From Aquimarina spongiae (GTDB taxonomy: Bacteria > Bacteroidota > Bacteroidia > Flavobacteriales > Flavobacteriaceae): a stretch of 64,000 nucleotides of DNA. The stretch spans positions 310,001 through 374,000 of the forward strand of contig NZ_FQYP01000003.1 in assembly GCF_900141785.1 (NCBI RefSeq). The letters run 5' to 3'. Made by a program: the position numbers and the translations under genes. The notes beneath the pieces are model-generated. The model saw only the letters and a list, made by a program, of their open reading frames with translations, was not told the DNA's origin and did no database searches. This document shows, in pieces, positions 36,448 to 47,100 of this stretch (position 1 is the first letter of the stretch; each line of letters begins with the position of its first letter).

Positions 36448-39216
36448 TTACAACTTCTTCTTTACAGCTACTTCTTGATATGCCTCAATCACATCACCGA
36501 TCTTAATATCGTTGTAATTCTTCACCTGTAATCCACAATCATATCCTTTACCTACCTCTTTTACGTCATCTTTGAAACGTTTTAATGAAGCAAGCTCTCC
36601 AGTGTACACTACTACACCTTCACGGATTAATCGAATTCCAGAATTGCGATAGATTTTACCATTCTGCACCATACATCCTGCAATGGTACCCACTTTGGAA
36701 ATCTTGAAGGTTTCTCGAATCTCTGCCGTACCCGTAACTTCTTCTTTCATTACAGGAGACAACATTCCTTCCATCGCATCCTTAAGATCATTAATCGCAT
36801 CGTAGATGATCGAATACGTTCTGATATCGATTTCTTCTTTATCAGCAACTGTTCTTGCATTCCCTGCAGGTCGCACATTAAATCCGATAATAATCGCATC
36901 TGAAGCCGAAGCAAGAAGTACATCACTTTCTGTAATCGCTCCAACGGCTTTATGTATAATGTTTACATGAATCTCTTCTGTAGATAATTTCTGGAACGAA
37001 TCTGTAAGTGCCTCTACAGAACCATCCACATCTCCTTTCAGGATAATGTTTAGTTCTTTAAAGTCTCCTAACGCGATTCGTCTTCCGATCTCATCAAGCG
37101 TAATATGACGTTGCGTTCTTACTGATTGCTCTCTGTGCAACTGAGCACGTTTTGCAGCAATGTCTTTGGCTTCGCGCTCATCTTCTAATACATTGAACTT
37201 ATCTCCCGCCTGTGGCGCGCCGTCCAGACCTAAAATAGATACTGGTGTCGATGGGCCTGCTGCTTTCACAGCGTTACCACGCTCATCGTGCATTGCTTTT
37301 ACTTTACCACTATTCTTTCCAGCCAAAACGTAGTCTCCAACTTTCAGTGTTCCGTTTTGAACCAAGATGGTAGATACATATCCTCTACCTTTATCCAAGA
37401 ATGCTTCAACCACCGTACCTGTAGCTAATCGGTTAGGATTTGCTTTTAGCTCTAGTATCTCAGCTTCCAGCAATACCTTTTCCAATAATTCGTTAACACC
37501 TAGCCCTGTTTTTGCAGAAATATCATGGGATTGAATTTTACCACCCCAGTCTTCAACTAGCAAATTCATACTTGCCAGCGCCTCCTTAATCTTATCAGGG
37601 TTCGCAGTTGGCTTATCTACCTTATTAATTGCAAATACGATAGGTACTCCTGCCGCTTGCGCGTGACTAATAGCTTCTTTGGTTTGTGGCATCACATCAT
37701 CATCGGCAGCAATTACAATAATTGCTAAATCCGTTACCTGTGCACCACGAGCACGCATCGCCGTAAAGGCTTCGTGACCCGGTGTATCCAAAAACGCAAT
37801 CTTTTGCCCGCTCTCAAGCTGTACCCCATAAGCACCAATGTGCTGTGTAATACCTCCACTTTCTCCGGCGATTACATTTTCTTTTCGAACATAATCCAGC
37901 AAAGATGTCTTACCATGATCTACGTGACCCATTACTGTTACAATCGGCGCACGATTCAAAAGATCTTCTGGTTTGTCCTCTACTTCTTCTATCGCTTCTT
38001 CGATATCAGCGGTTACGAAGTTTACTTCATATCCAAACTCGTCTGCTACTATCGATAACGTTTCTGCATCAAGACGCTGGTTCATGGTAACCATGATACC
38101 TAAAGCCATACAAGCAGAAATCACCTCGGTTGTAGACACATTCATCATCGTTGCCACTTCAGAAACCGTAACAAACTCAGTTACCTTAAGCACTTTGCTT
38201 TCCTGCTCCTGTTGCGCTACATTATCCTCAGCTTTCTGACGGTGCTGATCTCTTTTATCTCTACGATATTTTGCGGCTTTAGACTTGTTAGATTTCCCTT
38301 GTAGTTTCTCCAAGGTTTCTCTAACCTGCTTTTGCACTTCTTCTTCGCTAGGCTCTTCTTTAACAATAGGAGGCCTTTTGGCTTTTCCACGCCCTCTGTT
38401 ATTGTTATTTCTTCCACCACCTTGCTGGTTTCCGCCTTTCCCGCCGTTGTTCTGAAATCCGCCTCCTTCTTTACTAATTCTCCTTCTGCGCTTCTTCTGA
38501 TCTCCGGCTTTATCTTTTTGAGTTTTATCCTCTTTCTTTTTCGCAGGTTTTTTAAATTGTGTAAGATCGATTTTCTGACCTGTAAAATTAGGTCCATCCA
38601 ACTTTTTATACTGCGTTTTCACCTTTTCTGGCGCTCCAGAGGTTTCGGTTTTTGCTTCAACCTCAGGCTTCTTTTCTTCCACCACTTTAGCCGGCTTTAC
38701 TTCCTCTACCTTTTCTTTGGGTTTTGGTGGCGCCTGCTTCATGATTTTTATCCCCTTTTTCTCAGGTCTATTTGAAACCTTTTCTGGTTTTGAAGGTTTA
38801 ACTTCTTCTTTTTTAGGAGCCTCTTCCACCTTTTTCTCGGGCTGTGGTGTTTCGGCTTTTTTGTTCCCTAATTCGATTTTCCCTACTTGTTTAGGGCCAC
38901 TTATTTGAGCTTTGGCTTTTACAACTTCGCGCGCTTCTGCAAGCTTACGTTTTTCTTCCTGCTCATTTTCAATCTGCACACGTAACGCCTCTTTCTCTTT
39001 TCTTTTTTCTTCTCCTACTTCTTTTGAAGCCACCTTTTTACTCTTATCTGTTTGAAATTCATCAAACAGAAGTTGGTAAATATCCGGAGAAATTTTTGTG
39101 GTAGGACGCGCATCTATCTCGTGACCTTTTGAATTCAAAAAGTCAACAGCCCGATCAAGCGAGATATTGAATTCGCGTAGTACCTTATTTAACCTCATTG
39201 TTTTTGCTTCAGCCAT
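36448..39216 (-). CDS. infB: Translation initiation factor IF-2
   Basis: The GTPase that places initiator tRNA on the 30S subunit. The 922 residues include an N-terminal IF2-N helix domain ([20 protein letters not shown]), a long Lys/Glu/Pro-rich linker to about 280 with a Gly/Asn/Arg-rich patch, the second IF2-N domain, and the G domain with [10 protein letters not shown] (G1), DTPGHEAF (G3), NKVDKP (G4) and SAKTGLG (G5). Domains II-IV follow. It is the last gene of rimP-nusA-infB, 44 nt after nusA. Confidence 0.97.
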   Translation of the reverse strand: MAEAKTMRLNKVLREFNISLDRAVDFLNSKGHEIDARPTTKISPDIYQLLFDEFQTDKSKKVASKEVGEEKRKEKEALRVQIENEQEEKRKLAEAREVVKAKAQISGPKQVGKIELGNKKAETPQPEKKVEEAPKKEEVKPSKPEKVSNRPEKKGIKIMKQAPPKPKEKVEEVKPAKVVEEKKPEVEAKTETSGAPEKVKTQYKKLDGPNFTGQKIDLTQFKKPAKKKEDKTQKDKAGDQKKRRRRISKEGGGFQNNGGKGGNQQGGGRNNNNRGRGKAKRPPIVKEEPSEEEVQKQVRETLEKLQGKSNKSKAAKYRRDKRDQHRQKAEDNVAQQEQESKVLKVTEFVTVSEVATMMNVSTTEVISACMALGIMVTMNQRLDAETLSIVADEFGYEVNFVTADIEEAIEEVEDKPEDLLNRAPIVTVMGHVDHGKTSLLDYVRKENVIAGESGGITQHIGAYGVQLESGQKIAFLDTPGHEAFTAMRARGAQVTDLAIIVIAADDDVMPQTKEAISHAQAAGVPIVFAINKVDKPTANPDKIKEALASMNLLVEDWGGKIQSHDISAKTGLGVNELLEKVLLEAEILELKANPNRLATGTVVEAFLDKGRGYVSTILVQNGTLKVGDYVLAGKNSGKVKAMHDERGNAVKAAGPSTPVSILGLDGAPQAGDKFNVLEDEREAKDIAAKRAQLHREQSVRTQRHITLDEIGRRIALGDFKELNIILKGDVDGSVEALTDSFQKLSTEEIHVNIIHKAVGAITESDVLLASASDAIIIGFNVRPAGNARTVADKEEIDIRTYSIIYDAINDLKDAMEGMLSPVMKEEVTGTAEIRETFKISKVGTIAGCMVQNGKIYRNSGIRLIREGVVVYTGELASLKRFKDDVKEVGKGYDCGLQVKNYNDIKIGDVIEAYQEVAVKKKL

Positions 39217-39260
39217 AAATGCCTTTTATTTTATGCTCAAATATAAATTAATTGTGTTTA

Positions 39261-40493
39261 TTAATCCTCAAATTCTGATTTTAATATTCTAATAACCTCA
39301 CTCACAGTCTCTTCCTCTAAGTCAGTACGTTTCACAAGATCTGATACTTCTTGTTCCAGGATACTTTTTGCAGTATCCAATCCGATTTTAGAAAATTCTT
39401 CAATAATCCAAGAATCAATTTCGTCAGAAAATTCAGTAAGCTCTACATCCTCTTCTACACCTTCTCTAAACACATCTATTTCAAAACCTGTTAATTGACC
39501 AGCCAAGCGGATATTATGACCACCTCTACCGATAGCCTTAGACACCTCTTCTGGTCTTAGCATTACCTCGGCTCTATTAGTCTCTTCATCAATTTTGATT
39601 GAAGTAACTCTTGCTGGACTTAATGCTCTTGTAATAAATAGTTGTAAATTATTTGTATAATTAATTACATCTATATTTTCATTTCCTAATTCTCTTACAA
39701 TCCCATGTATTCTAGACCCTTTCATCCCCACACATGCGCCAACAGGATCAATTCTGTCATCATAAGAATCTACAGCAACTTTTGCTTTCTCTCCAGGGAT
39801 TCTTACTACTTTCTTTACCGTAATCAAACCATCAAATACCTCTGGAATCTCTGATTCGAAAAGCTTTTCAAGAAACAAAGGAGATGTTCTTGACATGATG
39901 ATTGCAGGCTTATTCCCTTTAAGCTCTACAGATTCTATTACTCCTCTTACATTTTCTCCTTTTCTGAAAAAATCAGAAGGAATCTGTCTGTCTTTTGGCA
40001 AGATAATTTCATTTCCTTCGTCGTCCAACATAATGATTGCCCTATGACGAATATGATGAACCTCTGCCGTATAAATTTCTCCTTCTAATTCTTTAAACTG
40101 CTTGTATACATTCGTATTATCATGTTCATGGATTTTGGAAATCAAATTTTGACGCAATGCCAAAATAGAACGTCTTCCTAAATCGATTAACTTCACTTCT
40201 TCAGACACATCTTCTCCCACCTCAAAATCCGGCTCAATTTTTCTCGCTTCGGTTAGAGATATTTCCTGATTACCATCTTCTACTTCTCCATCTCCAACAA
40301 CGATTCGGTTTCTCCAAATCTCTAAATCCCCTTTATCGGGATTAATAATGATATCGAAATTGTCATCACTACCAAACTTCTTCTTTAAGGCATTTCTAAA
40401 CACATCTTCTAAGATCGCCATTAGCGTAACACGATCTATAAGTTTATCATCTTTAAATTCTGAAAATGATTCTATTAATGCGATATTTTCCAT
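39261..40493 (-). CDS. nusA: Transcription termination/antitermination factor NusA
   Basis: NusA binds RNA polymerase and nascent RNA, modulating pausing, termination and antitermination. The 410 residues comprise the N-terminal polymerase-binding domain (about 1-130), the S1 domain (EGEIYTAEVHHIRHRAIIML, about 133-200), and tandem KH domains (VGACVGMKGSRIHGIVRELG; SKAIGRGGHNIRLAGQLTGF). It lacks the acidic repeats of E. coli NusA but keeps a short acidic tail. It is 13 nt after rimP. Confidence 0.97.
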   Translation of the reverse strand: MENIALIESFSEFKDDKLIDRVTLMAILEDVFRNALKKKFGSDDNFDIIINPDKGDLEIWRNRIVVGDGEVEDGNQEISLTEARKIEPDFEVGEDVSEEVKLIDLGRRSILALRQNLISKIHEHDNTNVYKQFKELEGEIYTAEVHHIRHRAIIMLDDEGNEIILPKDRQIPSDFFRKGENVRGVIESVELKGNKPAIIMSRTSPLFLEKLFESEIPEVFDGLITVKKVVRIPGEKAKVAVDSYDDRIDPVGACVGMKGSRIHGIVRELGNENIDVINYTNNLQLFITRALSPARVTSIKIDEETNRAEVMLRPEEVSKAIGRGGHNIRLAGQLTGFEIDVFREGVEEDVELTEFSDEIDSWIIEEFSKIGLDTAKSILEQEVSDLVKRTDLEEETVSEVIRILKSEFED

Positions 40494-40506
40494 ATCAATA
40501 TTATAA

Positions 40507-40971
40507 TTAAAATGTTATCATAACTTTTGCTTCTACAATCTCTTGGTAGGCTATATCAGCCTCTTTGGTTACCGTTACTTTACCTTTACCAACAGGTTTA
40601 GGCTCCCTGGTTTTCCAGGTAAGCTTTATAGCATTCTCGGTAGCTGAAATCAATTCTCCTTCTACGGTTTGATTTTCGGTTTTAACTTTGAGTTTTCTCC
40701 CCACATTCTTTTTGTACTGACGAATGTGTTTCAAGGATTCTGAAACTCCGGCAGACATTACCTGAAGAGAAAAATCTTCTTCTTCTCTATCCAGATTATG
40801 TTCGATTGCACGGCTTATAGCAATACAATCTTCTACCTTCACCCCTTGATCTCCATCGATAATAATTTCAATACTATTATCGGGATGAATTTTGCAATCG
40901 ATCAAAAACAGAGACGCATGTTCTTTCAACGCCTCTTCTAACAAACTATGAACCTTGTCTTTTAATGACAT
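40507..40971 (-). CDS. rimP: Ribosome maturation factor RimP
   Basis: RimP assists assembly of the 30S subunit. From the ATG at 40971 the protein has 154 residues, MSLKDKVHSLLEEALKEHAS, then the RimP core (SIEIIIDGDQGVKVEDCIAI, SRAIEHNLDREEEDF) and a C-terminal SH3-like part. The frame is also open from an ATG at 41007, but those 12 residues would lie inside the leader hairpin and do not match the family. It heads the rimP-nusA-infB operon. The order matches E. coli. Confidence 0.94.
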   Translation of the reverse strand: MSLKDKVHSLLEEALKEHASLFLIDCKIHPDNSIEIIIDGDQGVKVEDCIAISRAIEHNLDREEEDFSLQVMSAGVSESLKHIRQYKKNVGRKLKVKTENQTVEGELISATENAIKLTWKTREPKPVGKGKVTVTKEADIAYQEIVEAKVMITF

Positions 40972-40984
40972 AAATAGATAAAAA

Positions 40985-41005
40985 GAGGGGACTTTTCGTC
41001 CCCTC
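40985..41005 (-). promoter_or_regulatory. Attenuator-like hairpin in the rimP-nusA-infB leader
   Basis: An 8-bp GC-rich stem (40985-40992 with 40998-41005; GAGGGGAC/GTCCCCTC) with loop GAAAA on the RNA is followed by UUUUUAU, and lies 13 nt before the rimP ATG and downstream of the promoter at 41032-41061. It has every mark of an intrinsic terminator but sits inside the operon leader. Confidence 0.75.
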
Positions 41006-41031
41006 AACCTGGTTTTTTAATTTCAACGGTG

Positions 41032-41061
41032 CAAAGATAACAATAATATCTTAGATACAAA
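41032..41061 (-). promoter_or_regulatory. Promoter of rimP-nusA-infB
   Basis: On the minus strand TTTG (41058-41061) and TATCTTTG (41032-41039) are 18 nt apart, close to the Bacteroidota consensus. Transcription should start near 41025, about 20 nt before the leader hairpin. Confidence 0.7.
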
Positions 41062-41234
41062 ATATGTCAAACAATGAATTTATTCGTAAATTTAAGATAT
41101 CCAATTACCTATATCGCGCCCCAAGGTTTAACCGATTAAATCCTATCTACCCCACTAAAGGAGTATCTAAAGAATGGTTTATCATTTCTGATGTTTAGAA
41201 AATAACAATAACACATTTCAAAAAACGCTGTATT

Positions 41235-42074
41235 ATGATTAAAAATATACTTGTACCCACGGATTTTTCGAGCCAGGCTGAGAGCGCGCTTAAAGTAGCT
41301 GCCCAAATCGCTATAAAGAATAATGCTTCTATCTACCTCCTACACATACTTGAACTCCCAATGCATCTAACAGACCTTATGTCTACAGGCGCACCGGCTG
41401 CTGCTCCTGAGGCAGTTTTTTTCATGAAACAGGCACATAGCAAGTTTGAAGAGCTAATGGAAAAAGAATACCTAAAAGATATAGAGGTGATCGAAACGGT
41501 AAGTTTTGAAGACATCCATACCGGTATTAATGAAGCTAGTGAGAAAAACAATGTGGATATCATCGTCATGGGATCTCATGGATCTACCGGCTTTGAAGAA
41601 TTGTTTATCGGTTCTAATGCCGAAAAGGTAGTTAGAACTTCAAAAAAACCTGTTTTGGTAATCAAAGAAGAGTGTCAATTATTTGATATTAATGATTTTG
41701 TATATGCCACAAACTTTGACGACGAGGACAGAGATTGCTTGGTTGCAGCCAACGATTTTGCAAAATCCATAGCTGCTAATTTACATTTGGTATGGGTAAA
41801 TACTGCCAACGGTTTTAAAACCACCTACGAAACCGAAGAGAAAATGAATAAAATGATCGCTGGTCTTGGGATCGAAAATTACACGCTCAATATATACAAT
41901 GATATCACTGTAGAAAAAGGGATATTCAATTTTGCTGGCTCTGTTAATGCAGGTATGATCGGTATTAGCACACATGGCCGAAAAGGACTATCTCACTTTA
42001 TTAATGGTAGTCTAGGTGAAGATGTAGTAAATCATGCCAAAAGACCAGTGATCACCTTTAAAATTCTATCTTAA
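41235..42074 (+). CDS. Tandem-domain universal stress protein (UspA family)
   Basis: A 279-residue cytoplasmic protein of two Usp domains (about 1-147 and 150-279). The first ends with the ATP-binding-type signature GSHGSTGFEELFIGSNAEKV; the second has STHGRKGLSHFINGSLGEDV. Both fit Gx2Gx9G(S/T), so ATP binding is plausible in each. It starts IKNILVPTDFSSQAESALK, typical of the family. It is divergent from the rimP operon and probably stress-responsive. Confidence 0.93.
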   Translation: MIKNILVPTDFSSQAESALKVAAQIAIKNNASIYLLHILELPMHLTDLMSTGAPAAAPEAVFFMKQAHSKFEELMEKEYLKDIEVIETVSFEDIHTGINEASEKNNVDIIVMGSHGSTGFEELFIGSNAEKVVRTSKKPVLVIKEECQLFDINDFVYATNFDDEDRDCLVAANDFAKSIAANLHLVWVNTANGFKTTYETEEKMNKMIAGLGIENYTLNIYNDITVEKGIFNFAGSVNAGMIGISTHGRKGLSHFINGSLGEDVVNHAKRPVITFKILS

Positions 42075-42264
42075 CAAACAACCTCCCTAGTATGCACAAA
42101 ATAACATGTTCAATTTGCACAAATTAAACCGGATGATTTAGCAAAACCAGATTCAAAAAAAAACAACGAACTCCAATCTTATTTTATTTTTTTGTTAAAA
42201 AACTGATTGCCAGCAGGTAAACCAAAATATAAACTTACCTTTATATAACACATCAATAAGTAAC

Positions 42265-42314
42265 AACCCCTACTCAGGTATTTCTATACCTGGAGCTTGG
42301 GGTTATTTTTTTTT
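42265..42314 (+). terminator. Intrinsic terminator before the Gly-x3-Gly protein gene
   Basis: AACCCC (42265-42270) pairs with GGGGTT (42299-42304), and inside it CTCAGGTA pairs with TACCTGGAG with a bulge. Nine T follow. It lies 190 nt after the stress-protein stop but only 20 nt before the next ATG. It may end the stress-protein mRNA, a short leader RNA, or both. Confidence 0.7.
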
Positions 42315-42333
42315 ACAACTAAATGATACAACA

Positions 42334-43710
42334 ATGGGGAAAGTGGTATTTGATAAAATAGAATTGGTCGGGGGAATAGTTGCAGTGATATTAATTTTAA
42401 CAATTGGATTCTCTATAACCTATCAACAGGTAGCAGAAAACTCATTTGAAACCGGATACAGAAAAGGGAATAATGCTGGTTTCCTAAAAGGGAACAACAA
42501 CGGGTTTGAACGTGGTCAAATGTTTGGTGATACTTTGGGATACAGAAGAGGTGATAGTATAGGTTTTGCCAGAGGTTTCGACTCTAAACATGCAGATATA
42601 CTAAAAATAGAAGAGGTGTTCAAAAAGCTGAAATACGAATTTGAACCTCAAATTCATTATGCCCGAATTATAAATAACGTTGCCTCTGTAGGCTTCTCAG
42701 ACTCTGGAGGAAATTACAAAGAATTTTCTACCATAATGAATTCCATTAATACAGAGCTACTTACTTTCCTGTCCGATAACTTTGAATTGGAAAAGAAAGA
42801 TAGAAATTACATACTAGCTTTATATCGCAAGGAAAGTCAGAAGATGAATCGTTCTGCATATACACAACTGACCCATCTTAACAAACAAACTAACCTGGAG
42901 AAAGAAAAAACCATTTTTTCGAAAAGAAATATACAAGGGTTAAACAATTTTGACGCAGTTCTTGGGGGACAAATCTGTGATTTGGTTAACATTTTTATGA
43001 AAGGAATGGTAGAAAATCCGTACTCTGCTTTCTTCATGAAAGCTGGGGCAAAAGAGATTTGCCCATATGTGGCATCTTATGCAATAAGACCTTACCTCAT
43101 CAAATTAAAAGAAAAAGGCCTGATAGAGGACTACGAGCTCTCTGAAATCAGAATCAAACAGCAAGTAAGTAATCAAATAGCAGAATTTGCAACCGCCGAA
43201 GTAAAAACAACAGCATCAAATCAATATAGTATAGAAAAGAAAATCTGGGTAGGAACATCTACCGCAACCGTAATAACTGATTCGAAAGCTACCACAAAAG
43301 CAGGATTTGATTTAATGAAACGGTTTGAATTAAAGATAGATCATTCGAATCATGAAATTACTGTACATTTCCCTACGCCGCAAATAACATCCCATGAGGT
43401 AAGTACACAATTTAGAGATATTGACAATGGTTGGTTTGTTGAAATGGGGCCTGATCAATTGAACTATGTAAATTATAGAATTAAAGAAAATATGAGAAAT
43501 CAGGCAATAAATGACACCTATTTATTTAGCAATGCTATTTCAAACGCAGAAGAGCTTTTGCGTATAATATTTGGCCCTATATCCACTTCAATGCCCTATC
43601 CCTACTCAGTCAAAGTGAAATTCGGTTACGGCAGAGAAAGAATCTTGATAGACCATTCAGACCTACCATCTATCAAAAGTGTATTAAATGCATCGACATT
43701 TAAAAGTTGA
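42334..43710 (+). CDS. Membrane-anchored protein with Gly-x3-Gly repeats, DUF4230-like
   Basis: I do not recognise its function. The 458 residues begin with one transmembrane helix (about 11-30). Residues 41-81 carry glycine at every fourth position, eleven in a row (41, 45, 49 ... 81), as an eight-residue pattern G(Y/F)x(K/R)G(N/D/Q)xx. A helical middle (about 85-290) follows. The C-terminal part (about 295-375: KKIWVGTSTATVITDSKATT, then VHFPTPQITSHEVS) resembles DUF4230 proteins, which are single-pass and periplasmic-facing. It stands alone, directly after a strong terminator. Confidence 0.75.
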   Translation: MGKVVFDKIELVGGIVAVILILTIGFSITYQQVAENSFETGYRKGNNAGFLKGNNNGFERGQMFGDTLGYRRGDSIGFARGFDSKHADILKIEEVFKKLKYEFEPQIHYARIINNVASVGFSDSGGNYKEFSTIMNSINTELLTFLSDNFELEKKDRNYILALYRKESQKMNRSAYTQLTHLNKQTNLEKEKTIFSKRNIQGLNNFDAVLGGQICDLVNIFMKGMVENPYSAFFMKAGAKEICPYVASYAIRPYLIKLKEKGLIEDYELSEIRIKQQVSNQIAEFATAEVKTTASNQYSIEKKIWVGTSTATVITDSKATTKAGFDLMKRFELKIDHSNHEITVHFPTPQITSHEVSTQFRDIDNGWFVEMGPDQLNYVNYRIKENMRNQAINDTYLFSNAISNAEELLRIIFGPISTSMPYPYSVKVKFGYGRERILIDHSDLPSIKSVLNASTFKS

Positions 43711-43784
43711 TTAATTTTCGGTTAGAGAACATTCTTTTCTTCAGTTTTATCAAACTGAAGACACCCCGTCCTAAACCTAAAACA

Positions 43785-43818
43785 AAAAGGAATTACCTTA
43801 ATAAGATAATTCCTTTTT
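43785..43818. terminator. Bidirectional terminator hairpin
   Basis: A perfect 12-bp stem (43785-43796 with 43807-43818) with a 10-nt loop has A5 on one side and T5 on the other. It can end the gene at 42334-43710 on the plus strand, and lies just beyond a tRNA 3' remnant on the minus strand. Confidence 0.75.
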
Positions 43819-43819
43819 G

Positions 43820-43836
43820 TTGGTCTACTAAGGCTC
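43820..43836 (-). repeat. Duplicate of the tRNA-Gln 3' end
   Basis: TTGGTCTACTAAGGCTC is identical in 16 of 17 bases to 43927-43943, the 3' acceptor end of the intact tRNA-Gln, 107 bp away. Each copy is followed on the minus strand by a terminator containing AAGGAAT. It looks like the remnant of a tandem tRNA duplication or of an integration event. Confidence 0.6.
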
Positions 43837-43889
43837 CCTCCAGCGAACGCTCGGGTAAACTTCTCGCCCAAAATCTGATCAAAAAAAAG

Positions 43890-43916
43890 AAGGAACTAGA
43901 TCAAATCTAATTCCTT
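43890..43916 (-). terminator. Terminator of tRNA-Gln
   Basis: AAGGAACTAGAT (43890-43901) pairs with ATCTAATTCCTT (43905-43916) with one G-U and a 3-nt loop, followed on the minus strand by eight U. It begins 10 bp from the mature tRNA 3' end. Confidence 0.85.
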
Positions 43917-43926
43917 CAAATCTTAG

Positions 43927-43999
43927 TTGGTCTACTAGGGCTCGAACCTAGACTCTTCTGGACCAAAACCAGACGTGTTGCCAGTTACACCATAGACCA
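43927..43999 (-). tRNA. tRNA-Gln (anticodon TTG)
   Basis: The minus strand folds as a tRNA: acceptor TGGTCTA/TAGACCA with a U1-A72 pair (usual in tRNA-Gln), anticodon arm CTGG-TTTTGGT-CCAG giving anticodon UUG, and T-arm CTAGG-TTCGAGC-CCTAG. The discriminator is A and CCA is not encoded. A consensus promoter lies upstream and a strong terminator downstream. Confidence 0.95.
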
Positions 44000-44017
44000 A
44001 TACCGTGATTGCGGGTG

Positions 44018-44048
44018 CAAATTTAATACAATCTTTTTCCTCTGCAAA
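44018..44048 (-). promoter_or_regulatory. Promoter of tRNA-Gln
   Basis: On the minus strand TTTG (44045-44048), a 19-nt spacer and TAAATTTG (44018-44025) match the Bacteroidota promoter closely. The -7 box ends 19 nt from the mature 5' end. Confidence 0.75.
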
Positions 44049-44198
44049 CATTTTTGTCAAAAAATTACAGATTTGACACTTTTTCTTTCATTCTACGTCT
44101 TTGAAAATATAAACTTCTGTTAAGCGTTTACTAAAAAAAACAAGGGGAAAGTATTTTTATTACTAAATTCGCCACACGTTACATAACCATACAATAAT

Positions 44199-47100
44199 AT
44201 GAACAATTTCAACTTTAAAAAGTGGAATAAAATAGTGGGATGGGCCATTTTTGCCATTGCTCTATGCGTCTATTCGCTAACCGTAGAGCCAACCGCTAGT
44301 TTTTGGGATGCGGGAGAATATATTGCCACCTCCTCAAAATTACAAGTAGGACACCCGCCAGGAGCACCTCTTTTTCAAATGATTGGAGCTTTTGCAAGTA
44401 TTTTTGCTTCGGATGTAACGCAAATCGCTTTAATGGTAAACCTTACCTCCGCTTTTGCAAGTGCCTTTACCATTTTATTTATGTTTTGGTCAATCACCAT
44501 TCTTGTAAAAAAGATTGTTGTAAAAGATGAAGAATTCACCAAAAGTAAAGCCCTTGCGGTATTAGGTAGTGGTATTGTAGGATCTCTTGCATTTACATTT
44601 ACTGATAGTTTTTGGTTTAATGCTGTTGAAGCCGAGGTATACGCCATGGCCACCTGTATATTAGCTGTTCTGTTTTACTTGGGATTATTATGGGAACGAG
44701 ATATGCATCAGCCTAGAGGAGACAAATGGCTAATACTCATTTCTTTTATTGTTGGATTATCCTTTGGAGTACACTTTATGGGACTGTTATCAATTCCAGC
44801 CATAGGCTTATTATACTATTTCAAAAACTATAAAGAGATTACGATCAAAAACTTTGTGATCGCCAATGTAGCAGTAGTCGCCATTCTTTTATTCATATTT
44901 AAATTATTACTCCCTTCAACACTGAAATTCTTTGGTGCGGCCGAAGTGTTCTTTGTAAACTCAATTGGATTGCCCTTCAACTCTGGAACAATCATAGCCG
45001 GACTAGTCATTATTGCAGCATTCTACTATGGCATTCGATATACCCGTAAAAAAGCGTATACACAATTGAACACTTTATTACTATGTGTAGTGTTCATTTT
45101 GGTTGGATTCTCGAGTTGGATTATGCTACCGATCCGTGCCAATGCAGGAACGGTAATCAACGAAAACAACCCTAATAATGCCAGAGAGCTTCTGGCATAC
45201 TATAACCTGGAGCAATATCCAGAAACACATCTCTTTTACGGGCCGCAGTTTTCTGAAATCTATGCACAACTGGATGAAGACAACCCATACGAGGACGATA
45301 AACCAAAGTATGAAAAAGATCTAAAATCCGGAAAATATATTATCGTAAACGACTGGAAAAATGCCAAGCAAAATCTGGACGATGCTCACAAATCCATCTT
45401 GCCTCGAATGTGGAGCACCGAGCATATTGCAAATTACATGGACTTTACAGGACCATTACGTTTTACAATAAAACCAGAGTATCAAGACGAAGATGAATTA
45501 CTAAATGCCGTTACCAAATTTAGAAGGGATTATGCCCAGGGAAAATTAGACAACGAAGACTACAATAAATTTTTACAATCTTTTGGTAATTATATCGATG
45601 TCGAAAAACCAGGTTTTTGGGACAATGTATATTATATGTTCGATTACCAAATGGGATACATGTACTGGCGATATTTTATGTGGAATTTTGTTGGAAGACA
45701 AGATGATAACCAAGGTAACCTTACTAATCTGGAAGGGAACTGGCTTAGTGGTATTAAATTTATAGATGAGATGCACTTGGGGTCACAGGATAATTTACCT
45801 ACAGATGCATTAAAAAATAAAGCTCGTAACACTTATTATTTCTTGCCACTACTTCTTGGACTCCTTGGATTTGTATTTATGGCTCAGCGTGATAAAAAGT
45901 ATTTCTGGGTATTGTTGATTTTCTTCTTGTTTACAGGACTAGCATTAAAAGTATACCTCAACGAAAGACCTTTTGAACCCAGAGAAAGAGATTACGCACT
46001 TGTTGGATCTTTTTATGTATTTGCCATTTGGATTGGGTTTGGAGTTTATGCCCTTTTCGATATTTTGAAAAAATATATCACTCCAAAAATTGTGGCTCCA
46101 GCAATTACAGTAGTCTGTTTGCTTGCCGTTCCTGTAGTTTTGGCTTCCCAAAACTGGGATGATCACGATCGTTCTAATCGATATACAGCACAAGCAATGG
46201 CCAAGATGTATTTACAATCTTGCCAGGAAGACGCTATTCTATTTACCATTGGAGACAATGACACCTTTGCCCTATGGTACGCACAGGATATCGAAGGGTA
46301 TCGTACTGATGTACGAACGGTAAATACTAGCTTATTTGCGACAGACTGGTATATTGACCAGATGAAAAAAGCAGCTTATGATGGAAAGCCAGTACCTTCT
46401 CAATTGACTCATGATTTTTATAAATATGGAAGTAATGATGCTATCTACTATAAACCAGTGACTAATGACACCATGCTCATTAAAAATTGGATGCGTTGGA
46501 TTGAGACTGATGACCCAAGAACAAAAGGAAATACAGGAAGTGGTAAATTGGTAAACACTTTCCCTACCAAACATATTAGAATCCCTGTAGACAAAGAAGC
46601 TGTATTGCGAAGTGGTATTGTTGCGCAAAAAGATGCTGATCTCATTGTTCCTTATATCGATATTCATTTAAAAGGTGATCTACTGTTCAAAAACAGATTG
46701 TTAATGCTAGACATCATCGCTAATAACAATTGGGAACGTCCTATCTACTTTACTGGTGGAAGCTATGGAGACGATGACTTTTTATGGATGAAGGATTATC
46801 TGCAGTTGGATGGGGTTACTTTTAAATTGGTACCAATACGTACCAAAGTAGATCGTCGTAATCCATTCGACATGGGTAGAATCGACACCGATTTGATGTA
46901 TAAAAATGTTATGAGCTGGGATTGGGGGAATAGTAATGACCCTAATATCTATCACGACCCAGAAACCAGAAAAAATGCGATTACGTACAGAAGCAATTTA
47001 GCCAGATTGGTAGAAGCATTAATTACCGAAGGCAAAAAAGACAAAGCCAAAAAAGTGATGGACTTGGCAATGGATAAAATGCCTATAGAATATTACGAGT

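Noticed and set aside
38332..38775. 147-codon plus-strand frame, Phe/Leu-rich
   Set aside because: Antisense to the Lys/Glu-rich linker of infB, which gives a false membrane-protein look.
43707..43910. 67-codon plus-strand frame after the Gly-x3-Gly gene
   Set aside because: It crosses a terminator hairpin and the tRNA 3' remnant, so it is not a gene.
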